Positions 32,075 to 39,643 of a DNA stretch of 64,000 nt are shown piece by piece. Source of the DNA: JBNKVT01 sp050299335 (GTDB lineage: Bacteria > Pseudomonadota > Alphaproteobacteria > Rhodobacterales > Rhodobacteraceae); NCBI GenBank assembly GCA_050299335.1, contig JBNKVT010000030.1, positions 62,001-126,000 on the forward strand, read 5' to 3'. Numbering within the stretch: the stretch's first letter is position 1; each line of letters starts with the position of its first letter. The notes beneath the pieces were generated by a model that was not told where the DNA came from, ran no database searches, and saw nothing but the letters and a program-made list of their open reading frames with translations. The position numbers were made by a program, and so were the translations under genes.

Positions 32075-32764
32075 CTACCAGCGCGAAACCTGCTCGAAAA
32101 TGCCTTGTGCGATCGCATCCGGGCTCGGCAGTTGCGACACATCCCCGCCGCCGCCCGCATAGCCCTCATAGAGCGCCCCCAGCCGCGACACCGTATCGGG
32201 ATGGGTGGGCGAGCCGTGCAGGGTGAACATGAAGCGCTGCGCCTCTTCGACATCCTGCGCCGTCGCCCCCATCCTTGCGAGGATCCGCCCCGCATGGCGG
32301 TCGGCGAACAGTTCCTTTGACCAGGGGCTGTCGAAACTGAAGGCCATCGCCATCGGTTGGCTCATCGCCTGGCTCGCCTGCGCCTCGGCATCGACGAAAT
32401 GTCCGACCTCATGGGCAAAGACCCCGTATTGCGCCCATTTGTTGTTCCGCGACACATCAAGCTGCCCCATGAACAGCGGATTGTAATACATGAAATGCTG
32501 GAACCCCAACAGCGCCACGGGCTGCCCCCAGGGGTTCAGTTGGTAGACCGGGACCGGGATCGCATAGGCGTTCGGCACCTGATAGGACCGGCAGAGCGCC
32601 ACCTCGCCGAGCGGCACCTCCTTGCGGGTCTCCTCCAGAACGTCCTTCAGCACCGTGATCGAATATGGCGATGGGTCCAGGCAGGGGGCGGGCAGGTTCT
32701 GGGCCGAAACCGGCGCCGGCAGGCCGAGGGCGGAAATGGCGATGAGGGTTTGAAGCAGGCGCAT
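32075..32764 (-). CDS. Exported zinc-metalloprotease-like protein
   Basis: 229 residues with a Sec signal peptide (cleavage near PVSAQ, residue 21). HEVGH at residues 118-122 and a downstream KELFADRHAG give the HExxH plus glutamate ligand arrangement of a gluzincin, similar to M48-type enzymes, in the periplasm. Substrate unknown; possibly envelope protein quality control. Some related proteins are annotated only as hypothetical, so the enzymatic role is inferred from the motif. Confidence 0.7.
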   Translation of the reverse strand: MRLLQTLIAISALGLPAPVSAQNLPAPCLDPSPYSITVLKDVLEETRKEVPLGEVALCRSYQVPNAYAIPVPVYQLNPWGQPVALLGFQHFMYYNPLFMGQLDVSRNNKWAQYGVFAHEVGHFVDAEAQASQAMSQPMAMAFSFDSPWSKELFADRHAGRILARMGATAQDVEEAQRFMFTLHGSPTHPDTVSRLGALYEGYAGGGGDVSQLPSPDAIAQGIFEQVSRW

Positions 32765-32865
32765 TCGTGAACTCTTTCAATCGGTTGGGCTCTCCCCGCC
32801 AACCATAGACCAGCCGCAACCGCTTTGTGAACCGGCCCCGGGAGGCCGGTATCACTTTTGCGCTG

Positions 32866-33153
32866 TCAAGCGCAGAGGCGCCAGGTCTCGACCTGTTTGT
32901 CGATTGTCATCGCCGCCGCCGCTGCCGTGAAGGCCGCGAAATGGGGCGTCTGGCGGTGCGCCTCCAGCGCCGCCTGATCGGCATAGATCTCGTACAGCAC
33001 GAACTGGCCCGGTGCTTCGGCGCGCTCGGCGACATCGAAATGCCGGCAGCCCGGCTCGAGCGACAGCGAATTGGCCGCCTGTTTGACCAGAAGGTCGCGC
33101 ATGGCGGTGTGATCCGCCGCCGCCACCTGCCACCTGACCAGCAATACGAACAT
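32866..33153 (-). CDS. Antibiotic biosynthesis monooxygenase-like (ABM) protein
   Basis: 95 residues starting MFVLLVRWQVAAADHTAMRD, with PGCRHFDVAER, QFVLYEIYADQAALEAHRQT and PHFAAF: the dimeric ferredoxin-like ABM/YgiN pattern. Such proteins act as quinol monooxygenases, heme oxygenases or small-molecule monooxygenases; the substrate cannot be read. The ATG at 33153 follows GGGAGGGAACG. It is divergent from the dehydrogenase operon at 33237, so it may belong to the same pathway. Confidence 0.82.
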   Translation of the reverse strand: MFVLLVRWQVAAADHTAMRDLLVKQAANSLSLEPGCRHFDVAERAEAPGQFVLYEIYADQAALEAHRQTPHFAAFTAAAAAMTIDKQVETWRLCA

Positions 33154-33236
33154 CGTTCCCTCCCTTGCCGAAACGGATGACTTTACCTTTCGCCCAGGGA
33201 CCGACAGGGTGCAACCCGACAAAGCACGAGGCGGGC

Positions 33237-34325
33237 ATGAGCGGCAGGTACAATATCGCGGTCTTCGAGGGCGACGGCATCGGTCCCGAGATCATGGCAC
33301 CGACCTTGCGTGTTCTCGACGTCACCTGTGACCGGCTGCAATTGCCACGGCTCGGGTTCACCGCCCATCCCGCCGGGGCCGGGCATTATGCGAAGACCGG
33401 AGAGGACCTGCCCGAAGCCTCGGTCGCCGCCGCCCGTGCCGCCGACGCGGTGCTGCTTTCGGCCATGGGCGATCCGGCGATCCGCAAGCCCGACGGCACC
33501 GAACTGACCCCGCAGATCGCCCTGCGCTTCAAGCTCGGCCTCTATGCCGGGGTGCGGCCCGTCAAGGTCTGGCCGGGCCAGCCCTGCCCGCTGGCCGATC
33601 CGAGGCGCGAGCAGATCGATTACGTCCTCATCCGCGAAAGCACCGAGGGGCTGTTCGCGCATATGAACGAGGGCGTGGTCACCGAGACCGACGCCACCGA
33701 AACCCTGCGCATCACCCGCGCCACCTCCGAAAAACTCTTCGACTTCGCCTTCCGCCTCGCCGCCCGCCGCGCCAAGCTGAAGGGCAGGCCCGGCAAGGTC
33801 ACTTGCGTCGACAAGGCCAATGTCTTCCGCGCCTTCTGGTACTTCCGTTCGATCTTCTTCGAGCGTGCAAAAGCCTTCCCGGACATCGCCGCCGACGCCG
33901 CCTATGTCGACGCACTGGCCATGTGGATGGTCCAGCGCCCGTGGGAGTTCGACGTGCTGGTCACCGAGAACATGTTCGGCGACATCCTGTCGGATCTCGG
34001 TGCCGGTATCGGCGGCTCGCTCGGCCTCGCGCCCTCGGCAGATATCGGCGATGACGCCGCCGTCTTCCAACCTTGTCACGGCACCGCGCCTGACATTGCC
34101 GGGCAAGGCAAGGCCAACCCGCTGGCGATGATCCTCTCGGGTGCGATGATGCTGGACTGGCTGGCGGGCGAGAAGGGAGATGCGCGGCTGGGCGAAGGTG
34201 CAACCCTGATCGAAACCGCGGTGGCCCGCGTTCTGGCGGATGGCTCTGCGCTGACCGGCGACATCGGCGGGACCGCCGGAACCGAGGATTGCGCCGAGGC
34301 GGTCATCCGCGCCCTCGATGGCTGA
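33237..34325 (+). CDS. Isocitrate/isopropylmalate dehydrogenase family enzyme
   Basis: 362 residues. Family motifs: FEGDGIGPEIMAPTLRVLD, RESTEGLFAHMNEG, VDKANVF, and the metal/NAD block VTENMFGDILSDLGAG, with HGTAPDIAGQGKANPLAMI near the C-terminus. It is not a standard LeuB or Icd by context; the sequence could act on tartrate-, homoisocitrate- or isopropylmalate-like hydroxyacids by oxidative decarboxylation. First gene of an overlapping three-gene operon. Confidence 0.85.
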   Translation: MSGRYNIAVFEGDGIGPEIMAPTLRVLDVTCDRLQLPRLGFTAHPAGAGHYAKTGEDLPEASVAAARAADAVLLSAMGDPAIRKPDGTELTPQIALRFKLGLYAGVRPVKVWPGQPCPLADPRREQIDYVLIRESTEGLFAHMNEGVVTETDATETLRITRATSEKLFDFAFRLAARRAKLKGRPGKVTCVDKANVFRAFWYFRSIFFERAKAFPDIAADAAYVDALAMWMVQRPWEFDVLVTENMFGDILSDLGAGIGGSLGLAPSADIGDDAAVFQPCHGTAPDIAGQGKANPLAMILSGAMMLDWLAGEKGDARLGEGATLIETAVARVLADGSALTGDIGGTAGTEDCAEAVIRALDG

Positions 34326-35340
34326 TTTGCGAGTCGCCTCGCTCGGGGCCGGTTATTTCGGCCGGTTCCAGATCGCCGCCTGGCAGCGGATGGAGGGGGT
34401 TGCCCTGCTCGGGATCGCCGATCGGGACCCTGCGCGTTTTACCGGCATAAATCCGAAAGCGCCGGTTTTCGGTCACCTCGCCGACCTCTTGGCCCTTTGT
34501 CCCGATATCCTCGACCTCGCCACCCCGCCCTCGACCCACGCGGCGCTGATCCGCGCCGCCCTCGGCCATGTCCCGACCATCATCTGCCAGAAGCCGTTTT
34601 CCACCAGCCTCACCGAAGCCCGCACCCTCGTCGCAGAGGCCGCTGAGGCCGGGACCAAGCTGATCATCCACGAAAATTTCCGCTTCCAGCCCTGGCACCG
34701 TTGCATTCGGGAAGTGCTCGACCACGGCAGACTCGGCCATATCCTGAACGCCCGTTTCGCCCTCCGCCCCGGAGACGGCCAAGGCCCCAACGCCTATCTC
34801 TCCCGCCAGCCCTATTTCCAGACCATGCCCCGTTTCCTGATCCACGAGACCGGCATCCATTTCATCGACCTGTTCCGCTTCCTCTTCGGCGAGCCGGAAG
34901 CGCTGACCGCCGATCTGCGCAGTTGCAATCCCGCGATTCTCGGTGAAGACGCAGGGTGCTTCACGTTTCATATCGGCGATCTGCGCGCCCAGTTCGATGC
35001 CAACCGCCTGCTCGATCACCGCGCCTCGAACCCGCGACTGACCATGGGGGAATTCGAAATCGAGGGCACCGACGCGACCCTCAGCCTAACTGGCGAGGGC
35101 ATGATTCTGCGCCGTGAACACGGCAATCCGAAAGCGGAACTCATTGCCTGCCCCTTCAAGAATATCGATTTCGGAGGCGACTGTGTCTTTGCCTTTCAGA
35201 GCCATGTGCGCGACCATCTGGTCCAAGGCACGCCGCTGGAAACCGGGGCGCGGGACTATCTGCGCAACATGGAACTGGAAGAGCTGATCTATCAGGCCGC
35301 AGCCGAAGGCCGCCGACTGACCTGCGGGAGGGAAAAATGA
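34318..35340 (+). CDS. Gfo/Idh/MocA-family oxidoreductase
   Basis: 340 residues with an N-terminal Rossmann motif SLGAGYFGRFQIAAWQ, ADRDPAR, and the catalytic-region EKP-type motif altered to CQKPFS, then HENFRFQPWHR and ETGIHFIDLFRFLFGEPEA. NAD(P)-dependent sugar or cyclitol dehydrogenases share this fold. It overlaps the previous gene by 8 nt and the next by 4 nt, so it acts in the same pathway. The Gln in place of the usual Glu of EKP is worth noting. Confidence 0.88.
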   Translation: MADLRVASLGAGYFGRFQIAAWQRMEGVALLGIADRDPARFTGINPKAPVFGHLADLLALCPDILDLATPPSTHAALIRAALGHVPTIICQKPFSTSLTEARTLVAEAAEAGTKLIIHENFRFQPWHRCIREVLDHGRLGHILNARFALRPGDGQGPNAYLSRQPYFQTMPRFLIHETGIHFIDLFRFLFGEPEALTADLRSCNPAILGEDAGCFTFHIGDLRAQFDANRLLDHRASNPRLTMGEFEIEGTDATLSLTGEGMILRREHGNPKAELIACPFKNIDFGGDCVFAFQSHVRDHLVQGTPLETGARDYLRNMELEELIYQAAAEGRRLTCGREK

Positions 35341-36131
35341 GCGACACCTGGACCATCACGGCGCTGAAATACGCCGAGCGCACGGCCCGCAAACGCTATG
35401 AAAGCTTCATCTTCGAGGACGACCACGCCTCGGACCAGCCGATGGACTATTATGTCTGGCTGTTGCAAAACGGCCCCCGCTCGATCCTCGTCGATACCGG
35501 CTACGACGCCGCCGAGGGGGCCAATCGCGACCGCCCCATCGAACAGGACCCCGCCGACATGCTGGCCGAGATGGGCGTCGATCCGGGGCTGATCGACACG
35601 GTGATCCTGACCCACCTGCACTACGACCACGCCGGAACGCTCAAACGCTACCCCAAGGCCAGACTCTGGGTGCAGGAGCGCGAGATGGCCTATGCGACCG
35701 GCCCCTGCATGTGCCACGACCATCTGCGCTTCGTCTACACCGGCGACCATATCTGCGACATGGTCCGCGCCCTGTTCGAGGGCCGGGTCACCTTCACCAA
35801 GGGCTCCGCCGAGATCGCCCCCGGCGTCGAGACCCACCTCATCGGCGGCCATTCCCGCGGGCTGCAAGCGGTCCGCGTCCGCACCGAGCGCGGCTGGGTG
35901 GTGCTGGCCTCTGACGCCAGCCATTACTACGAAAACTACCAGACCGGCCGCCCCTTCCCCATCGTCGTCGACTTGCAGGAGATGCTCGACGGCTTCAACA
36001 CCCTCCGCCACCTCGCCTCCGGCACCGACCACATCATCCCCGGCCACGACCCGCTGGTCCGGGCCCGCTATCCGAAGCGGGATGCGGGGTCGGACAAGCG
36101 GGTATTGCTGCATGTAGCGCCGGAAGGGTGA
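35337..36131 (+). CDS. Metallo-beta-lactamase-fold hydrolase, lactonase-like
   Basis: 264 residues with the dinuclear-zinc motif THLHYDHAG, a second ligand His in the GGHSRG segment, an Asp in LASDASHYYEN and a terminal IIPGHDP. The layout is that of AHL-lactonase-like (AttM/AiiA-type) enzymes. After two dehydrogenases, a lactone-opening step on a sugar acid is a more likely role than quorum quenching, but both fit. Last gene of the operon; a 51-bp gap separates it from a convergent toxin gene. Confidence 0.85.
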   Translation: MSDTWTITALKYAERTARKRYESFIFEDDHASDQPMDYYVWLLQNGPRSILVDTGYDAAEGANRDRPIEQDPADMLAEMGVDPGLIDTVILTHLHYDHAGTLKRYPKARLWVQEREMAYATGPCMCHDHLRFVYTGDHICDMVRALFEGRVTFTKGSAEIAPGVETHLIGGHSRGLQAVRVRTERGWVVLASDASHYYENYQTGRPFPIVVDLQEMLDGFNTLRHLASGTDHIIPGHDPLVRARYPKRDAGSDKRVLLHVAPEG

Positions 36132-36182
36132 ACGAAGCCGCCTCTGCCGCCGGACGCGACAGAACCCGTCAAGACGCATCCC

Positions 36183-36701
36183 TCAAAGGCTGGCCACCGC
36201 ATCGCTGATCGCGAGATACATTCTCTCTGGCCGTACTTCGGATAAAGGACGAAACCCGTGGGCCAAATAGAATGCCCGCCTCTGCTCGAAATGCGCATCC
36301 CTTAACACGTCAAGCACCAGAGCCGCGCAACCGATCTGCTCCGCGATACCGATGCTTCGCACAACAGCGTCAGCCAGAAGTACCCCGCCCAGCCCCTGCC
36401 CTTGAGAGCGTAGATCCACCGCCAACGCATTGAGATAGATCGCCGGGATCTCCTGCCGGTCCAGCCGCGTCTGCAGCGCTCCGGCCTCGTCACAGCGTAC
36501 CGAATGCGCCTGCAGCGCGTAGAAGCCCAGCACTGCCTTCCCCCCGCGCGTCGCGCACCAGACCCGCAGCCTGTTCGCCCTGATCCGGTCCGAGATCGAC
36601 TGCCGGAACCAGCGATCCATCGCCTCGACCCCACAAGAAAAGGCCCCGCGATCATGCAGGGCCTTGTCGAAGGCTCGGATATCGAGCGGGGCCTCAGCCA
36701 T
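36183..36701 (-). CDS. GNAT-family toxin, TacT-like
   Basis: 172-residue acetyltransferase with the acetyl-CoA loop RSQGQGLGGVLLADAV and a conserved FYLAHGFRPL near the C-terminus. GNAT toxins of this type acetylate aminoacyl-tRNA and block translation. The start FDKALHDRGAFSCGVEAMDRW is typical of TacT proteins (FxCGxxxLDxW). The 8-nt overlap with the upstream DUF1778 gene gives the normal antitoxin-toxin order. Confidence 0.88.
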   Translation of the reverse strand: MAEAPLDIRAFDKALHDRGAFSCGVEAMDRWFRQSISDRIRANRLRVWCATRGGKAVLGFYALQAHSVRCDEAGALQTRLDRQEIPAIYLNALAVDLRSQGQGLGGVLLADAVVRSIGIAEQIGCAALVLDVLRDAHFEQRRAFYLAHGFRPLSEVRPERMYLAISDAVASL

Positions 36702-37002
36702 CCTTCACGACGGCGTTCCGTTTGGCGATCAGCGCGGCCAGCGCCTCGTTCCGCAGCCCCGGCCCGTCCACGGCTGCGGCAAAGGCCTGAAACTGCGCCT
36801 CGGGCAGGTCCGAGACCTGCATGGACCGCTGGACCTCCTGTGCGGCACGATACGAGACCGAGGCCATGAAGGTGCTCATGTCCATCCCGACAGCCTCCGC
36901 CGCCTCCCGGACCGCCTTGGCCACAGAAGGCTTCAGCTTCAGCTCCTTGCGCTGAGACTTGGTTTCCGCAATCGAGGCGGTGTAGTCCTGAGACTGTATC
37001 AT
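36694..37002 (-). CDS. DUF1778-family antitoxin, TacA-like
   Basis: 102 residues from ATG 37002 (GGAG 6 nt upstream); a GTG at 37014 could add four. The middle part, KPSVAKAVREAAEAVGMDMSTFMASVS, is a ribbon-helix-helix-type DNA-binding unit, and the C-terminal helices should wrap the toxin. It is expected to repress its own operon by binding the palindromes upstream (37027-37100). Confidence 0.87.
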   Translation of the reverse strand: MIQSQDYTASIAETKSQRKELKLKPSVAKAVREAAEAVGMDMSTFMASVSYRAAQEVQRSMQVSDLPEAQFQAFAAAVDGPGLRNEALAALIAKRNAVVKDG

Positions 37003-37026
37003 GGCATACTCCACGCCCGGGATCGC

Positions 37027-37099
37027 TTTGGTAACGCGTTACCAAAACATACGTATCTCATACGTATTATACAAGAGCGCACTTGCCTAAGTGTTACCA
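37027..37099 (-). promoter_or_regulatory. Toxin-antitoxin promoter with several palindromic operators
   Basis: Contains the 20-bp perfect palindrome TTTGGTAACGCGTTACCAAA (37027-37046), two copies of ATACGTAT (37049-37056 and 37060-37067), a consensus minus-strand -10 TATAAT (37071-37066), and another GTTACCA half-site near 37093-37099, overlapping the -35 region. The sites bracket the start of transcription, which fits autorepression by the antitoxin. A strong -35 hexamer is not visible. Confidence 0.65.
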
Positions 37100-37159
37100 T
37101 TGCGGGATGCCGACGGGACGCCTGCGACACCTGGCAGACTGGTCGTTGATCGCCCGACT

Positions 37160-37777
37160 TCAGATATCGAAGAACACCGTCTCCTTCGAGCCCTGGATGT
37201 GGATGTCGAACCTGTATTCCGCATCCCCGGTCTTTTCCGCCAGCAGTGTAGGCACCCGCGCCTGATGCTCGATCCGGGTCAGGATCGGGTCCTCGGCGTT
37301 GGCTGCTTCCTCGTCGGGGAAATACATCCGCGTATGCAGTCCCAGATTGATCCCGCGCGCCACGATCCAGAAGGTGACATGCGGGGCCATCAGGCGGCCG
37401 TCCTTGAACGGCACCCTCCCCGGCTTGATGGTCTCGAAGACGAATTCGCCGGTGGCCATGTCGCCGGGGTTGCGCCCGAAGCCAGTGAAATTCGGATCGG
37501 CTTGCCCGCGCGTCTCTTCCGGCGACGGATAAAGCCCCGCCGCGTCGGCCTGCCAGATCTCGATCAGCGCGTCCTTCATCGGTGTGCCGATGCCGTCATG
37601 GACCGTGCCGCGAATGGTGATCCGTTCCCCGAGCGTCTGGTCATTGATCATATGCGTCCCGAGGTCCTCGGGGTAGACCCCGGTGATCCCGGCGAAATTC
37701 GGCGTGCAGCCGATATGGACGTAAGGGCCCGCCGTCTGCGAGGCGCTTTCCTTGAGATATTTCAGATCCTGCACCAT
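37160..37777 (-). CDS. pcaG: Protocatechuate 3,4-dioxygenase, alpha subunit
   Basis: 205-residue alpha chain of the intradiol dioxygenase that opens protocatechuate to beta-carboxymuconate. Shows SASQTAGPYVHIGC, ITIRGTVHDGIGTPMKDALIEIWQAD, and TIKPGRVP with APHVTFWIVARGIN. The alpha chain naturally lacks the full iron ligand set. Its ATG shares a base with the pcaH stop, so the two are coupled. Other pca genes are not in this window. Confidence 0.94.
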   Translation of the reverse strand: MVQDLKYLKESASQTAGPYVHIGCTPNFAGITGVYPEDLGTHMINDQTLGERITIRGTVHDGIGTPMKDALIEIWQADAAGLYPSPEETRGQADPNFTGFGRNPGDMATGEFVFETIKPGRVPFKDGRLMAPHVTFWIVARGINLGLHTRMYFPDEEAANAEDPILTRIEHQARVPTLLAEKTGDAEYRFDIHIQGSKETVFFDI

Positions 37778-38511
37778 CAGTTCCCCTCCATCCGGTTTTC
37801 GAACATCGTCGAGCGTCGGCCGCGCAGCACGATGTCGAACTTGTAGGCCCGCGCGTCCATCGGCACGGTGTTGTTCATGTCGAGGGGCGCGATCAGCTGG
37901 TCGATGGCCGCCTGATCGGAGATCGTCCGCACGATCGGGCAAAGCGGTATCATCGGGTCGCCCTCGAAATACATCTGGGTGATCAGCCGCTGGGCAAAGC
38001 CCGAGCCGAAGACCGAGAAATGGATATGCGCCGGGCGCCAGTCATTGGGGCCGTTGGGCCACGGGTAGGCACCGGGCTTGATTGTGCGGAAGCGGTAGGA
38101 CCCGTCCTCGCCGGTCAGACAGCGCCCGCAACCGCCGAAATTCGGGTCCAGGGGGGCGAGATAGGTCTCCTTGGCGTGGCGGTAGCGGCCGCCTGCATTG
38201 GCCTGCCAGAACTCGACCAGGGTGTTCGGCACGCCGCGTCCGTTTTCGTCACGCACCCGTCCATGGACGATGATCCGCTGGCCGATGGGGCTTTCGCCGG
38301 GGCGGGCGAAATTGGAGATCAGGTCGTTGTCGAATTCGCCAAGCATGTGGTGCCCGAAGACCGGACCTGTCATCTCGGAGAGCGTGTTATCGAGCGAAAT
38401 CAGTGACTTGGTTGGAGACCGCAGGACCGTCGTCTTGTATCCCGGCACATAGGCCGGCGGATGCCAGTTGCGGTCACGCTGATAGTAGGCGCCCTTCTTG
38501 TCGTCACTCAT
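37777..38511 (-). CDS. pcaH: Protocatechuate 3,4-dioxygenase, beta subunit
   Basis: 244-residue catalytic beta chain. The Fe(III) ligands can be located: Tyr in GGRYRHAKE, Tyr in GAYPWPNGPNDWRP, and the two His of AHIHFSVFG. The N-terminal PPAYVPGYKTTVLRSP segment is typical. First gene of a two-gene unit 72 bp downstream of the GntR gene, so it may be read from the regulator's promoter. Confidence 0.95.
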   Translation of the reverse strand: MSDDKKGAYYQRDRNWHPPAYVPGYKTTVLRSPTKSLISLDNTLSEMTGPVFGHHMLGEFDNDLISNFARPGESPIGQRIIVHGRVRDENGRGVPNTLVEFWQANAGGRYRHAKETYLAPLDPNFGGCGRCLTGEDGSYRFRTIKPGAYPWPNGPNDWRPAHIHFSVFGSGFAQRLITQMYFEGDPMIPLCPIVRTISDQAAIDQLIAPLDMNNTVPMDARAYKFDIVLRGRRSTMFENRMEGN

Positions 38512-38583
38512 CGTCTCTCTCCCTTGGTGGCAGGACCCTCCGGACCCTCTGCCTTTGTCACTCTCCGGGGCCGATCCCCCACC

Positions 38584-39333
38584 CTAACGGCCTTTCTCGG
38601 CCCTCTGCATCCCGGCCATCGCCGCCCGCACATCGCCTGAGTGGATGATGATATCGAGATTGCTCCGCGCCAGGCGCGCATGTTCGCGCATCACCGCCTC
38701 GGCCCGCACACCCTCGCGGGCGGTTATCGCGTCGGCCACCGCCCGGTGCTGATATTGCGCCACCACCAGCACATCCAGCGACAGTGGATTCACCGACTGC
38801 GCAATGGCGAAGGCCGAGGGTCCGGCGAAGGGCAGCGCCAGCACCCGCTCATACTGCTCGCGGATCACGTCCGAGCCGGACATGTCCATGATCAGCGAAT
38901 GGATGCGCTGGTTCTGCACGACATAGGCCTCGAAATCCACCGCGCCGGGCCGTTTGGTCAGCGCCACGTCGATCGCGGCAATCGCGTCGCGCAATGCCGC
39001 CATCCGCTCGGCATCGCTGCCGATTTCCGCCGCCCGCCGCGCCGCCAGCCCTTCGAGCGTCCCGCGCAGCTCGATCGCGTCCGAGATATCCCGATCCGAA
39101 AACCGCCGCACCTCGTAGCCGCCCGAAGGGATGGGACTGAGAAGCCCTTCATGTTCCAGCCTGGTCAGCGCCGCCCGCACCGGGGTGCGCGACACACCGA
39201 GCGCCTCGACCATCGCCAGTTCCGAAACCCGCTCGCCCGGAGCCAGTTTCTCGGTCAGGATCAGGTCGCGGATGCCGAGCACGGCAGCGAGCGTCTGATT
39301 CTCCGAGGATTTCCGGGCGCGTATCTTGTTCAT
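38584..39333 (-). CDS. GntR-family regulator (FCD subfamily)
   Basis: 249 residues: N-terminal winged helix (ILTEKLAPGERVSELAMVEALGVSRTPVRAAL) and C-terminal FCD helical domain, with likely metal ligands in the QNQRIHSLIMDMSG and AQYQHRAVADAI helices. The start at 39333 (MNKIRARKSS) is 7 nt downstream of a TTGTATACAA palindrome, so autoregulation is likely. Adjacent pcaHG (same strand) and the divergent MetE-like gene are candidate targets. Effector probably an aromatic acid; inference. Confidence 0.88.
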   Translation of the reverse strand: MNKIRARKSSENQTLAAVLGIRDLILTEKLAPGERVSELAMVEALGVSRTPVRAALTRLEHEGLLSPIPSGGYEVRRFSDRDISDAIELRGTLEGLAARRAAEIGSDAERMAALRDAIAAIDVALTKRPGAVDFEAYVVQNQRIHSLIMDMSGSDVIREQYERVLALPFAGPSAFAIAQSVNPLSLDVLVVAQYQHRAVADAITAREGVRAEAVMREHARLARSNLDIIIHSGDVRAAMAGMQRAEKGR

Positions 39334-39340
39334 GGCGATA

Positions 39341-39350
39341 TTGTATACAA
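39341..39350. promoter_or_regulatory. GntR/FCD operator 1 (TTGTATACAA)
   Basis: Perfect 10-bp palindrome next to the GntR start codon; FCD-type regulators often bind TNGTATACNA sites. A second similar site lies at 39534-39541. Confidence 0.65.
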
Positions 39351-39533
39351 CGTCCATCTCCCAGACAACGCACATGTTGTCGCGTCCGGCCTCCCGGAAC
39401 GGATCCCGGTTCGCGAATACTATGAAATTCGATCCTGTTGGCGGATTGGGGGCGGATCGACCCGGCGCCCTGGCCCCGCGCAGTCCGGCGCGCGCGGGTG
39501 TAATCGTCAATCTGCCACCGTCCTCCCTGGAAG

Positions 39534-39541
39534 TGTATACA
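39534..39541. promoter_or_regulatory. GntR/FCD operator 2 (TGTATACA)
   Basis: GTGTATACAATACGTCC shares core and flank with operator 1 (TTGTATACAACGTCC). It lies 106 bp before the MetE-like start, suggesting joint control of both divergent units. Confidence 0.6.
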
Positions 39542-39628
39542 ATACGTCCGCTCGACGACGCGCCCTGCGACTTTCGGCCGATCTTTCACTTTCCCCCATC
39601 CAGCCCCTGCGCTATGCGAGGAGGCGCA

Positions 39629-39643
39629 ATGACAACCAGATGA
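39629..39643 (+). CDS. Four-codon leader ORF (MTTR) coupled to metE-like gene
   Basis: ATG ACA ACC AGA TGA directly after a strong GAGGAGG (39618-39624). Its stop overlaps the ATG at 39640 (AGATGACC). The real gene start has no good ribosome site of its own at proper spacing, so initiation may depend on this mini-ORF. Confidence 0.45.
   Translation: MTTR

Noticed and set aside
31024..32100. Irr/Fur box near mbfA
   Set aside because: No convincing inverted repeat or ICE-type motif seen upstream of the 32007 start.
35337..36131. Quorum-quenching AHL lactonase
   Set aside because: The HxHxDH fold is shared by many lactonases; operon context with two dehydrogenases favours a catabolic role, so no aiiA-type symbol is given.
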